This document shows positions 11,489 to 20,590 of a DNA stretch of 64,000 bases, in pieces. The stretch is taken from contig NC_067204.1 of assembly GCF_026262505.1 (NCBI RefSeq), positions 14,402,522 to 14,466,521 of the forward strand, written 5' to 3'. The notes beneath the pieces are model-generated. The model did not search any database and was not told the origin of the DNA. It was given only the letters and a program-made list of their open reading frames with translations. How positions within the stretch are numbered: position 1 is the stretch's first letter; the number at the start of each line of letters is the position of its first letter. This DNA comes from Trichomonas vaginalis G3. Its lineage: Eukaryota; Parabasalia; Trichomonadida; Trichomonadidae. A program made the translations under genes and the position numbers.

Positions 11489-13537
11489 TTATATATCTTT
11501 GTCCAATTGAAGGAGTTGTATGATTGCGTCATCCAGTGGTGGCTTCAAATCGACGTATTCCTGAGGATTAATTTCAGGATCAGAGTTTCTTCTTTCCCAT
11601 TTACCAACAACTCTGTCCGCAGTCTTGAAGTTGTTGAGTCTTGATTTGGAACCTTGCATGTATCTGTCGTCATTGTTGATTCTCTCGTAGAAATCATCAT
11701 CAGACATTCTTCTCTGCTTCCTGACACTTGATGTTGCACATTTTTCAACAATTGTTGCCAATCTGATGTATTCCATCTTCATTGCGTGCAAAGCAATCTT
11801 CCAAGTGGTCGTGACATCTTCCAATCTGGCGATTTCATCTTCTGTTTGGATGAACTGTGTTGTGACATCACCCAAATTCTTCTCAATCGCTGCAATTTTC
11901 TCTCTTTCTTTTGCGTATTCCGCGCTGAGCATCGTCGTGTTTTGTTTGGTCGATTGGAGATACCATTTCCTTTGTTCCAAAGCTTTTCCTGCTCGAGCGT
12001 TTTTGTTCTTTCCGTAGGCAAGTTGCCATTTAGCAAATGCCTCATCAAGAACACGTCGAGCTCTCCACTGTTGGCCGCTTTGGAACAATAAATTGTCCAT
12101 TTGATGTTGAGCACGTTTTTTGATCGCGTAAATTCTCCATTTCCTGAAAACGGCAACTTTCGGATCTTGTATGTGGCGTTTCCACATCTCAATTGCTTTC
12201 ATCTTCATCTCCCTGTGCTTCTGTGTCGTATCTTTCCAAGCGATAAAAGTGCCACGTGTCAATTTTTCATCATTTGACTTTCTCTTGTGTCTGAGGATAA
12301 CTCTGTCTCTGCTGTACGCGTGCCACTTTGTGACTAACGCGCGGACAACAGCCATCCTTTGCTGGTGCTGGCTGCGGGAGAGTTTGATGTATCTGTCCCA
12401 TTTCTCTTTGGTTTTGAGAAATTCTTTCGTTTGACGGACATTTGTGAGCCAGAACTTGAACGTGCGTGTAAGGCAGTGCTTCTTATAGAGAATGGCCGCG
12501 TTCCTGTCTGATACAGTCTCGCGCAGGGACTTGGAATGAAATCTTGCGTGCCATGCAATGAAAAAGTTGAACAGAAATGAATGTTGGTTGCGGAGTTCGA
12601 CATAGGCTGAGACAAGTGGTATGTATTCTTGTGGGGCTTCCCGACCAACTTTCTCTAATTCGGCTTTCATTTTCGGAACCATGGAAGTACGCCACTTGGC
12701 CATGGCTTTGCGGGATCTTGGTCCCATAGCTATTTCTTTCCATTGTACTAAAGCGCGCTTATGACGCTTCTCTGTGAGCTTTTGTTGGAGATCTAAAGCT
12801 TTTGATTCGTTTCTGTTTGTCTGGTAGGCTTCACGTTCAGCCCATTTGATCCATTGCTTGGATGCATACTTGGAGACTTTAGAAATAGAGCGAAAACGGA
12901 ATTGCTGAGCTCTGGAATCTGAATACTCCATTTGAGCAAGCCATGAGTTCAAAGAACGATGTGTCTGCTGAAGTTCACGAACTTTGTAATTGTGAATTGC
13001 TTCCATAGCTTTTCGTAATGTATTTTTTCGTAATTTTGATCTCCAAAATCGCTGAATTAAAGCAGCTGTATTGTCAAGCATGATTTCTTCTGGAGAAACA
13101 AAGCATTTTTTGAGTGCGAAGAGTTGTTGATTTAAGTCGCCGAATTTTCGATTTAAAGATGCAGGAATTGATGGATTATCATTTGCCCAAACAGGATACA
13201 TTTTGGACTTTTCACGAATAGCAGCAATGCGTAATCTTAATTCATTATATTGTCGTTCATATTCTTGAAATTCGAAAAATTCATCTTGTTTTTCATCTTG
13301 TTTAATTGCTCTTGCCGCGTGTCTATTTGGATCACCTGGTTTTCCATCACGAACTGGTACTTGAATACGTCCTTCCTTCGGTAAGATAGGAACATTATAT
13401 TCAGGTTGTTCGCTTCTGCGTAAGTAAATTGCTTCAACAGTTGGTTTATAGCGTTTATCATTAAGTTGCTGGGCAGTAGGTTTTAGTGGACGTAAACTTT
13501 CCCTATAAAATGGATTATCAATAGTTGGAAAATCCAT
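11489..13537 (-). CDS. Sfi1-like centrin-binding repeat protein
   Basis: The 682-residue protein is highly basic and helical, with an IQ-like segment (AALIQRFWRSKLRKN, about residues 158-172) followed by many short repeats with a Trp in a conserved spot (for example FKFWLTNV, VTKWHAYSRD, FIAWKDT, FRKWRIYA, FAKWQLAYG) spaced roughly 20-35 residues apart. This is the pattern of the Sfi1 spindle-body family, whose long helix binds a row of centrins at centrosomes, spindle poles or basal bodies. The C-terminal part (about residues 540-600) has coiled-coil character. In a flagellate the likely place is the basal-body apparatus. The ATG at 13537 is the first in frame. Exact partners are inference. 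Confidence 0.82.
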   Translation of the reverse strand: MDFPTIDNPFYRESLRPLKPTAQQLNDKRYKPTVEAIYLRRSEQPEYNVPILPKEGRIQVPVRDGKPGDPNRHAARAIKQDEKQDEFFEFQEYERQYNELRLRIAAIREKSKMYPVWANDNPSIPASLNRKFGDLNQQLFALKKCFVSPEEIMLDNTAALIQRFWRSKLRKNTLRKAMEAIHNYKVRELQQTHRSLNSWLAQMEYSDSRAQQFRFRSISKVSKYASKQWIKWAEREAYQTNRNESKALDLQQKLTEKRHKRALVQWKEIAMGPRSRKAMAKWRTSMVPKMKAELEKVGREAPQEYIPLVSAYVELRNQHSFLFNFFIAWHARFHSKSLRETVSDRNAAILYKKHCLTRTFKFWLTNVRQTKEFLKTKEKWDRYIKLSRSQHQQRMAVVRALVTKWHAYSRDRVILRHKRKSNDEKLTRGTFIAWKDTTQKHREMKMKAIEMWKRHIQDPKVAVFRKWRIYAIKKRAQHQMDNLLFQSGQQWRARRVLDEAFAKWQLAYGKNKNARAGKALEQRKWYLQSTKQNTTMLSAEYAKEREKIAAIEKNLGDVTTQFIQTEDEIARLEDVTTTWKIALHAMKMEYIRLATIVEKCATSSVRKQRRMSDDDFYERINNDDRYMQGSKSRLNNFKTADRVVGKWERRNSDPEINPQEYVDLKPPLDDAIIQLLQLDKDI

Positions 13538-13706
13538 TTTTAGTGTACGTTATTAGCAAAATAAAATGACATGTAAATTGTAAAGTCAAAATAAAAATTT
13601 AGAATGAATTGTTTCGAAATTAAGAACAAGAATACTAACTGAAATATAGTGTAGAATTTTTCACGTTTTTAAAAAATTTGTAAAGTATTCAATTTTGTAT
13701 ATTCTA

Positions 13707-15168
13707 ATGAGCGAAGAAATAGTTCAGGATTTTGAATATATTGCAGCTCACTTGGACGATTACATTAACGATGATAAACTTTTTAGTGTGTTCGAAACAG
13801 AAGATATCATAAAAATCCTAAAACTTTCACATTTGACAGCAAATGACTTCATTAATCTTCTCAAGCAATCGCCATATACAATTAAGACAAATGATTTATA
13901 CAAATGTACTAGAAAAACAAATGTTTCTATTCAAAATTTCGAAGAAGTTGTTTCTCTTCTGAAATGTATCAAGAGATACTTGAAACTTGGAATACTTGAT
14001 GGCGTAATTGATATTTTGAAACGGATACAACATGAGATGTCTGATTCAGCCGAACAAATACAACAACTCCAAACATACTTACAAACTGTTAAAAATCAAA
14101 AACAACAATTCCAAACAGAATTACAAACTGTTAAAAATCAAAAAGAACAACTCCAAACAGAATTACAAACTGTTAAAAATCAAAAAGAACAACTCCAAAC
14201 AGATTTACAAACGGTTTCAAATCAAAATAAACAACTCCAAACAGAATTACAAACTATTAAAAATCAAAAAGAACAACTCCAAACAGATTTACAAACGGTT
14301 TCAAATCAAAAACAACCAAGTGGCAAAGAGATTAAATCACTAAATATCTCAACTCAGTCAAAATACCAATGGAGACAATAATGATATTGAAGAAATACTT
14401 AATGCTTTTAATGATTTTGAAAGTGTCTACAATTTTCTTGATCGACTTTCTAATAATGGAAATCAAAAATTAATTTCAAAAACTTGTGAATCAGGGCTAT
14501 GGAGAAGGACCGATACACAACAATCTCAATATGCTTATAAACAGAATAATGTACTTCATGTAGCATGCGAAAAAGGAAATCCCAGACTTGTTAAATCTCT
14601 CATTGAATGTGGTTGTAATAAAGAATCAATGAATGCTGAAAAAAATACACCACTGATTATTGCATCACAAAATAATCGACTTGAAGTTGTTAAATATCTT
14701 ATCTCAGTTGGAGCTGATAAAGAAGCAGAGGATAATTATGAAAATACTCCACTTCTTTGTGCATCATTAAATGGCAATCTTGAAGTCATTAAATATCTTA
14801 TCTCTGTTGGTGCTGATAAAGAAGCAAGGGATTATAATGAAAATACTCCACTTCTTTTTGCATCATTAAATGGCAATCTTGAAATTGTTAAATATCTCAT
14901 CTCTGTTGGTGCTAATATAGAAGCAAAAGATAAAACTGGAGGAACACCACTCATTTGAGCATCAAAGAATGGTAAACTTGAAAGTGTTAAATATCTCATC
15001 TCTGTTGGAGCTGATAAAGAAGCTAAAGATAATTATGGGAATACTCCACTATCTTATGCAAAATCATACGGTCATAATGAAGTTATAAAATATCTTACCT
15101 CTATGGGTGCTAATCAAAATGTAACAAATAAATCCAGAGGAATCGCGATCATTATCAAGCCTTTCTAA
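13707..15168 (+). pseudogene. ankyrin-repeat protein gene A, broken
   Basis: The N-terminal part (MSEEIVQDFEYIAAHLDDYI) is a close paralogue of the minus-strand gene starting at 17540. An earlier TTG-started extension is not needed; the ATG at 13707 matches the paralogue. It is followed by six Gln/Thr-rich 14-residue coil repeats. The frame then closes at 14381, but homology to the paralogue resumes in another frame from about 14340 (NDIEEILNAFNDFESVYNFL) and runs through ankyrin repeats. It meets one in-frame TGA at 14956-14958 and ends at the TAA at 15166. So there is at least one frameshift plus one nonsense codon. The ankyrin repeats (LEVVKYLISVGADKEA) are of the trichomonad type; the intact protein's role is unknown. 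Confidence 0.82.
14077..14311 (+). repeat. 42-bp in-gene tandem repeat encoding coiled coil
   Basis: About five to six copies of a 42-bp unit (14 codons, LQTVKNQKEQLQTE-like) lie in tandem. The unit is two heptads long, so each copy adds exactly two turns of a coiled coil. Some copies carry a second version with VSNQ in place of VKNQ, arranged in alternation. The near identity at DNA level indicates recent expansion by slippage or unequal exchange. The frame break of the gene lies just downstream. Confidence 0.88.
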
Positions 15169-15775
15169 TCTAAATTTAAGATGTACTTACCTTACCTTTG
15201 ATGTCAATATTTCTAAAGTCGTCAAAAAATTGTTATAAATTGAGTGATTACTGACACAAAACCCCACAATGTCAAAAACTTTGAAAGGCCAAAATTTTTT
15301 AGTGTCAAAAAGTTTTCAAAATTTAACAACCATATTAGTAACTATGTAGTAAATATTTTTTCCAAAAATATTAACTTTTTATCATAGATAATTGTGATAT
15401 AAAGCTAGAATACCAAGAATTAAAAGAATGTCAAAAATACGGATGTCACAACTCTTGGATTTCAGGTGTGGTCAGTGTACCATGATATATTCTTTCGATG
15501 ATAAATTACAATAGAATACATACAGGTTTTCATAGAATCCGACCTGCAACTATTGCTTCTTTCGAAAGTTACTACATCCATAGTCAAATAGTGGTAAGTG
15601 TACACCCTTGAGACGCAAAATCTTTAAATATTCTTGCTTTTATTATTAAGGATGATAAATATCTTTATTATAATAGCAAAAAAGTATAACAATCATACAA
15701 CGCATTATATAAAGATTTATAATAACTTTTTCCCGACCAAAAAATATTAACATTTTTACCTTAGAAAATTGTGAT
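15169..15775. other. intergenic DNA with a solitary end of the TTAA element family
   Basis: No gene is recognised. A solitary right-end-like sequence of the short element family described at 15776 occurs at about 15591-15612 (GTGGTAAGTGTACACCCTTG). A copy-like GTGGTCAGTGTACC is present near 15468. The rest is A+T rich. Confidence 0.5.
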
Positions 15776-15905
15776 TTAAGGGTGCACTTACCACTTTCTG
15801 ACACTCTCTCAAAAAGAGATATACGGGCGCGAAGAGTCATAGAAAATAAAACCTTAAGCAAGAAATTTGAGAGAATGTCAGAAAGTGGTAAGTGCACCCT
15901 TAAAG
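15776..15905. mobile_element. 130-bp miniature inverted-repeat element flanked by TTAA
   Basis: A left end reading TTAAGGGTGCACTTACCACT and continuing TTCTGACACTCTCTC faces a right end that is its reverse complement (GAGAGAATGTCAGAAAGTGG, then TAAGTGCACCCTTAA). The inverted repeats are about 35 bp and enclose about 55 bp. Both tips adjoin TTAA, which suggests a TTAA target-site duplication as made by piggyBac-type transposases. The GGG-first tip is not the commonest piggyBac form, so the superfamily is a guess. It has no coding capacity. Confidence 0.72.
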
Positions 15906-16196
15906 CTTGGATGTCAAAAAATTGAGAGAATGTCAGAAAGTGGTAAGTGAACCCTTAAATATTTTTGAAGCCTTAAGGGTGCACTTACCACTTTCTGACA
16001 TGCTATGAAAAAAATTAATATATCTTTATTTTAATAGCAGAAAAGTATAGCAATAATATTAAATACTATATAATGATGTATATTTACTTTCTCCTGACCA
16101 AAATATTAACTTTTGACGGTAGAGTATTGGGATATAAAGCTTGCGTGTCAAAAAATTTAGAGAATGTCAGAAAAATGTAAATGCATCCTTAAAATA
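15906..16196. mobile_element. further copies of the TTAA-flanked miniature element
   Basis: A right end (GAGAATGTCAGAAAGTGGTA, then AGTGAACCCTTAA) lies at about 15925-15960, and a left end TTAAGGGTGCACTTACCACT starts at about 15971. The latter may pair with a diverged right end near 16158-16195 (GAGAATGTCAGAAAAATG ... TGCATCCTTAA), making a second element of about 225 bp. Single ends also occur at about 18293-18319 and 31913-31940, so the family is dispersed across the window. Confidence 0.6.
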
Positions 16197-16216
16197 AAAC
16201 CTTTAATTGAATTTTA

Positions 16217-16545
16217 ATGCCCGATCAAGGCATTCAATTAACAATAGTGAATTGCCAAGTATCTGTAAATATTACATCGATCTATATAATGCATTATATC
16301 TGTTAAAAACGGAAAATGATGAAGAATTAAACAAGATTTACAATATGATCAAAACAGAATTGATTAATTCAAAGAAATATCTTCCAAAACATTATAAATG
16401 ATATTTTTTGATATCATTCTGTATAATAATGGCTATGCAAAGTCTTATTCATCTCTTGCCAAACCCATATCTGATGAATATAATGTCAAAGTGGTCAGCA
16501 ATGTCTCAAAGATTTCAAACTATTATTACCCTGTGCTCTGATAAA
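16217..16545 (+). pseudogene. fragment of a DUF3447-type ankyrin gene
   Basis: Pieces in different frames match the N-terminus of the gene at 23495: a start like MPDQ, then LPSICKYYIDLYNALYLLKT, then ELINSKKYLPK, then in another frame DIILYNNGYAKSYSSLAKPI. The fragment ends about 110 codons in and has at least two frameshifts. It is clearly dead. It lies between the miniature elements and the next ankyrin gene, where it may be the relic of a tandem array. Confidence 0.8.
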
Positions 16546-16598
16546 AAAAATTTGAATCAACTAGCGATGTTGTATTTTTAGGTAAATTTCTGATTAGA

Positions 16599-17540
16599 TT
16601 ACTTGGCTCCAATAGATATTAGATAATTTCTTGTCATACCTTTTGCCACTGAGAGTGCAGTGCTTCCTCCTATAGTCTTTGCTTCTTTATTAGCTCCAAC
16701 TGAGATAAGATATTTGACAACTTCAAGTTGACCATATCTTGATGCATAAATGAGTGGAGTCCATCCAACATTATCCTTTGCTTCTTTATCAGCTCCAACT
16801 GAGATAAGATATTTAACAACTTCAAGATGACCTTCTCATGATGCATGAATGAGTGGAGTAGATCCATATTTAGACTTTGTTTCTTTATCACAGCCACATT
16901 CAATAAGTGATTTGATAAGATTAAGATTTCCTTTTTCACTTGCAATATGAAGTACATTCTTTTCATACTCTGTTGTCTTTTTCCAAAGTCCTTCTTCACA
17001 AGCCTTTGAAATCATTTTGCCATTGCTTTTAGAAGAAAGTTCTTCAAAGAATTGGTAAACACTATCAAAATTATGAGATTTCTTAAGTGATGAGATTTTA
17101 GTTAAAAGATCTCGTGAATGATTGATGCTTTCTTGTGTTCGATTCTGTTCAATTTGAAATGATTGGATTTGTTCTTGAGGTTTTGTGATTTCCTCTGTAG
17201 GATTACGCGTTTCATTATTATTTACCTCTAAAAAATCAATGATACCATCAAATATATTGAATTTCATGTATTTTTTGACTGATTTAAGAATTGAAAAGAC
17301 CTCGTCGATGTTTTGGATTGTAACCTTCGCATTTCGTGTACATCTATATAATTTGTTGGCACTGATAGTTGGTGATGATTGTTTGAGAAGAGAAACGAAC
17401 TGAGTTGTAGTTGATTTGGAATATCTCATGATTTTTTTGATGTCTTCGAGATCGAATGTATCAAAAAGATTTTCATTTCGAATGTAATCATCGATGTGAG
17501 CACCAATGTATTCGAAATCCAGAGTAAGACCTTGACTCAT
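16599..17540 (-). pseudogene. ankyrin-repeat protein gene B, one in-frame TGA
   Basis: From the ATG at 17540 the frame encodes an N-terminal helical domain (MSQGLTLDFEYIGAHIDDYI), a coil and the first ankyrin repeat (GSTPLIHAS), where a TGA stands at 16836-16838. The same frame continues without any other break for 78 codons (EGHLEVVKYLISVGADKEAK, then GWTPLIYAS and a final ISIGAK) to a TAA at 16599. So the gene is intact apart from one codon, which falls where sister repeats have Arg, Lys, Leu or Gln. It is the closest relative of gene A at 13707. It may be a fresh pseudogene, a truncated but expressed protein, or a case of TGA read-through. Confidence 0.82.
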
Positions 17541-18373
17541 TTTAAAAATTTTGTAACTTTACAAAAAATCTGAAAAATATCAGAAATCGAAATTTTGCTC
17601 ACAATTAAAGAATATAACTTAAGATGGCTGTATCCGGTTGATAAATTCAAAATCTGGGAAAAGTCCCTCCGAAATAAAAAATCTCCTAAAAAATTTCGGG
17701 CTTCCAGAGGCAGAACTAGCCCCTCCACCATATGGCCATCTCTGTCCATGAACGGCACAAGTTAAAACCATCTAATATGAATTTTGCCCTATATTAGTTT
17801 TTCCTTTTTCTTTCTTTTCCACCTTTTTCCTTTTATTTTCCTCTCCCCATTCTGCTTTTTTATTTATTTGTTTATTACTTCTTGATATTATGATTTTTTT
17901 TTCAAAATAATCAAAAACTTTACTTGAAGATTACAGTAGATAAAAATTTATTATTGAATTTGTTATCGATTGATCATGTTTTTTTGAAATTAATTTATTA
18001 TCCAGATTTAGAGAAGTAACAAAAGATCGAAATTAATATGTATGCTTCCTTTAGAAGCATCAGTCGAAAGGTTATCCCTCTTTTTAAAGTATAAGTTTAT
18101 CTAACGACTGGCGTGAAGCATATTGTAAAACAAAATTTAAACTCGCTCGCTCAATTTTTTTGACATCGCTAACTTTACGTCTCAATTGATTATGCGAAAA
18201 GATGATATTAAAAAACCACTGTGTAATAACGGATGCAGCTATTATGGCGTTTTACTATTAAAACAAGGATTTGTTGATTTTGTAAGAGCTTGTCAAAAAG
18301 TGGTAAGTGCACCATTAAATATTCTTAAAATAAAAACAATTTTACTTATATACAAAGAAAATATATATATATT
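17541..18373. other. intergenic region
   Basis: No gene is supported. A slightly G+C-richer patch at about 17630-17760 has short open frames without a recognisable domain. A short motif CTCAATTTTTTTGACA (about 18154-18169) recurs near 31937 and, with small changes or inverted, near 10045 and 15907. A solitary TTAA-element end is at about 18293-18319. Confidence 0.45.
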
Positions 18374-20080
18374 CTAATTCCAATCAGGTTTGAAAAACTC
18401 AAAATTAGGTAGTTCCAAATTTTGTTTCTTGACTTCCTTATTTGTCACAGCGTAGTATTCCTGTATCCAGAGTGCTATCTTTCCGATATTTACTGGCAAA
18501 AGAGTTGCCAAAACCCTCGGAAAAGCTTCCATCATCGATGTCATTGTGATGTCAGTCATTAGCAAGTAACTATCGAAAGAAGCAATCAAAACAGCAGTGA
18601 TAAAGTACAAAAGGAATCTGTCTGGTTCTTCACAAGCGTTAAACTGCATCCATGTTGTCCAAATGTCATCAAATGACCTCTTAAACAAAAGGACAAAATC
18701 AGAAAAACACCAAAGTAAACCTTGTAAGTTGTGTCTTCTTAGCCAAATCGAACACAATGGTGATACTTTGTTCAATATCTCTTCAACTTGTTCAGCAATA
18801 TGACCGCAATGACCTGTTACGTTCTCCAACAACTTAATTTGTTGAGTATTTATGAGCATTGACTCGTAACACCAGAAGATCATGGGCTTAATCGGTTCGT
18901 AATCAAGCGTATTCCCATCTTTATCGAGTGGTGTCCCGTCATCGCCCCATTTCGGAATAAATGTGGTAAAAAATGGAACAAATAAGTCGTTCATGCCCTG
19001 CAAATAGGAAATGGGAGGGTTGTATATGGCATACATCTTAAGAAAATCACTAAGGATTAACAATCCGGGACTGTTATCGTTCTTAAAAGCTGGATTTAAA
19101 CGATCAGTACGGACAACATCATGATCTATGACTCTGAATGTGGAGAATAGCTTACTGTTGCCATCTATTTGCGGTTGCTGTATTAATTTGACTTGTTCTT
19201 GCAAAGAATAAAATTCTTTGGTTAATTTTTTGTAAATTTCTTCTCTTTCTTGCTTTGTACTATCAAGGGGATAGACGTTCATGGCAAATGGAATCAATTC
19301 GGGTAATAAATCTTGGTCTTTGTTGCTATGGAATAATCGAAGTTTAAATTCTGAAGGATTTTTAAGTTTTCCTGCAGAATCGAAGGCTTCTGCATAGCTC
19401 TCTTTCGTAATATCCGCGTAAACAGGTATATTATTGATGTAATCGTTAATTTTTTCGATAACTCGCAAATGTACTGCTCTTGCTGCGGTATTGATAGGAA
19501 ATGCAGAGTCTGATGGTATTGCATGGCTTGCATCTAGATGAATCATTAGTTTTTCAAAGAATTTTAATACATTATTCCACAATTCTTCGAGATTTTTAAA
19601 TAATCTGTCATTTAGTTGGATATGAGCCGGAATAAATGCGTATGTTCCATAGTGTGCACCTTTGTAAAACTCTAACGAGTACCTGGATGACACAGAAGGG
19701 ACTGCAATGCCATTTAATAGTAATTGTTCAATTAAAATCGTTAATGGTATCAATTCTGTTTCAGTTATTTGGAATGTTCTGAATAATTTGTTATTATTGA
19801 TATTAATTTTGATGCTGTAAGGATTTTCTGAAAATTCAAATCTTCCAAGTTTTGAACAATCTAAGCAAAATGGCTCAAATAGTGTCCAATTATCTCCTTC
19901 TTTGATTTTTTCATAATCAAATACTGCTGTGATATTCTGTGTTGAAGTTCCATCTAATGGAGTCCAATAAAGATAGAAATTTTGATTATATCCAACTGAG
20001 GCAAGAGTTCCTTGCACATTGGTTCCATTTGAGTCAATCTCAGTAAAATATTCAACTGTACAAAGCACTGTTCGATTCAT
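18374..20080 (-). CDS. TBC-domain Rab GTPase-activating protein, GYP7/TBC1D15-like
   Basis: The product (568 residues from the ATG at 20080; an upstream TTG extension is not used) has a long N-terminal region and a C-terminal TBC domain. The two catalytic fingers of the family are visible: the arginine finger motif IxxDxxR as FRVIDHDVVRTDR (about I318, D321, R324) and the glutamine finger SYLQGMNDL (Q361). The order, with an N-terminal region of about 250 residues before the TBC domain, resembles yeast Gyp7 and human TBC1D15/17. These accelerate GTP hydrolysis by Rab GTPases such as Rab7 on endosomal membranes; the specific Rab here is not known. Both fingers are present, so it should be active. 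Confidence 0.88.
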   Translation of the reverse strand: MNRTVLCTVEYFTEIDSNGTNVQGTLASVGYNQNFYLYWTPLDGTSTQNITAVFDYEKIKEGDNWTLFEPFCLDCSKLGRFEFSENPYSIKININNNKLFRTFQITETELIPLTILIEQLLLNGIAVPSVSSRYSLEFYKGAHYGTYAFIPAHIQLNDRLFKNLEELWNNVLKFFEKLMIHLDASHAIPSDSAFPINTAARAVHLRVIEKINDYINNIPVYADITKESYAEAFDSAGKLKNPSEFKLRLFHSNKDQDLLPELIPFAMNVYPLDSTKQEREEIYKKLTKEFYSLQEQVKLIQQPQIDGNSKLFSTFRVIDHDVVRTDRLNPAFKNDNSPGLLILSDFLKMYAIYNPPISYLQGMNDLFVPFFTTFIPKWGDDGTPLDKDGNTLDYEPIKPMIFWCYESMLINTQQIKLLENVTGHCGHIAEQVEEILNKVSPLCSIWLRRHNLQGLLWCFSDFVLLFKRSFDDIWTTWMQFNACEEPDRFLLYFITAVLIASFDSYLLMTDITMTSMMEAFPRVLATLLPVNIGKIALWIQEYYAVTNKEVKKQNLELPNFEFFKPDWN

Positions 20081-20590
20081 TCCAAAAAAATTATTTTTTT
20101 TATCTTTCCGTGTAATGAGAAAAAGCAGATACAACAGTTAGATACTCATATTTTGGAGTTGAATAGCTATGCAAGTTTAGTATTGTCTGATCTTGTGTTA
20201 ATAAAGCAAAACAAAGAATATTATAAAATTAATTTTTGCGATTATATAGTTTTATGACCTCTAATAAGAATAGCCCCAACAAATAGTCAGTTTACATCAA
20301 GATATTCGTAAGCAGGCATATGTAAACCATATATATTCAGCATAGATTAGAAATATCGCACTAATCGCATTATACTAAAGTCCATTGATAAGCAAGTTGA
20401 TAGCCCCAATATATGTAAGAGCAATCATTTTTCGAATAATGCATTATTCTTCATAATTCGATGCCATATATCTGGATTTTCAAAATTATGAATTAAAAAA
20501 TATTCTGCATTAATGTTTTTGTTGTTCTTTGATTGTTTTCAATTTATTTTATTTAGTCAGCAAAATCTCCAGACTGTCACTTTTATTAAA
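20081..20590. other. divergent upstream region of TBC and SEL1L-like genes
   Basis: About 510 bp separate the two divergent start codons. It is A+T rich. Adjacent to the SEL1L-like start lies CTGTCACTTTTATTAAA, annotated separately. No other gene is seen. Confidence 0.5.
20575..20584 (+). promoter_or_regulatory. TGTCACTTTT box near the SEL1L-like start
   Basis: The box ends six bases before the ATG at 20591. It contains TCACT, which fits the trichomonad initiator TCA-Py-(T/A), and is the reverse complement of the AAAAGTGACA box found before other starts in the window. It supports the ATG at 20591 over the upstream in-frame ATG at 20513, because transcription would begin between the two. Confidence 0.55.

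Noticed and set aside
16217-17540. A single fused ankyrin gene across the fragment at 16217 and gene B
   Set aside because: They are on opposite strands and belong to different subtypes of the family.
20081-20134. N-terminal extension of the TBC protein
   Set aside because: It begins with TTG; the ATG at 20080 gives a natural start.
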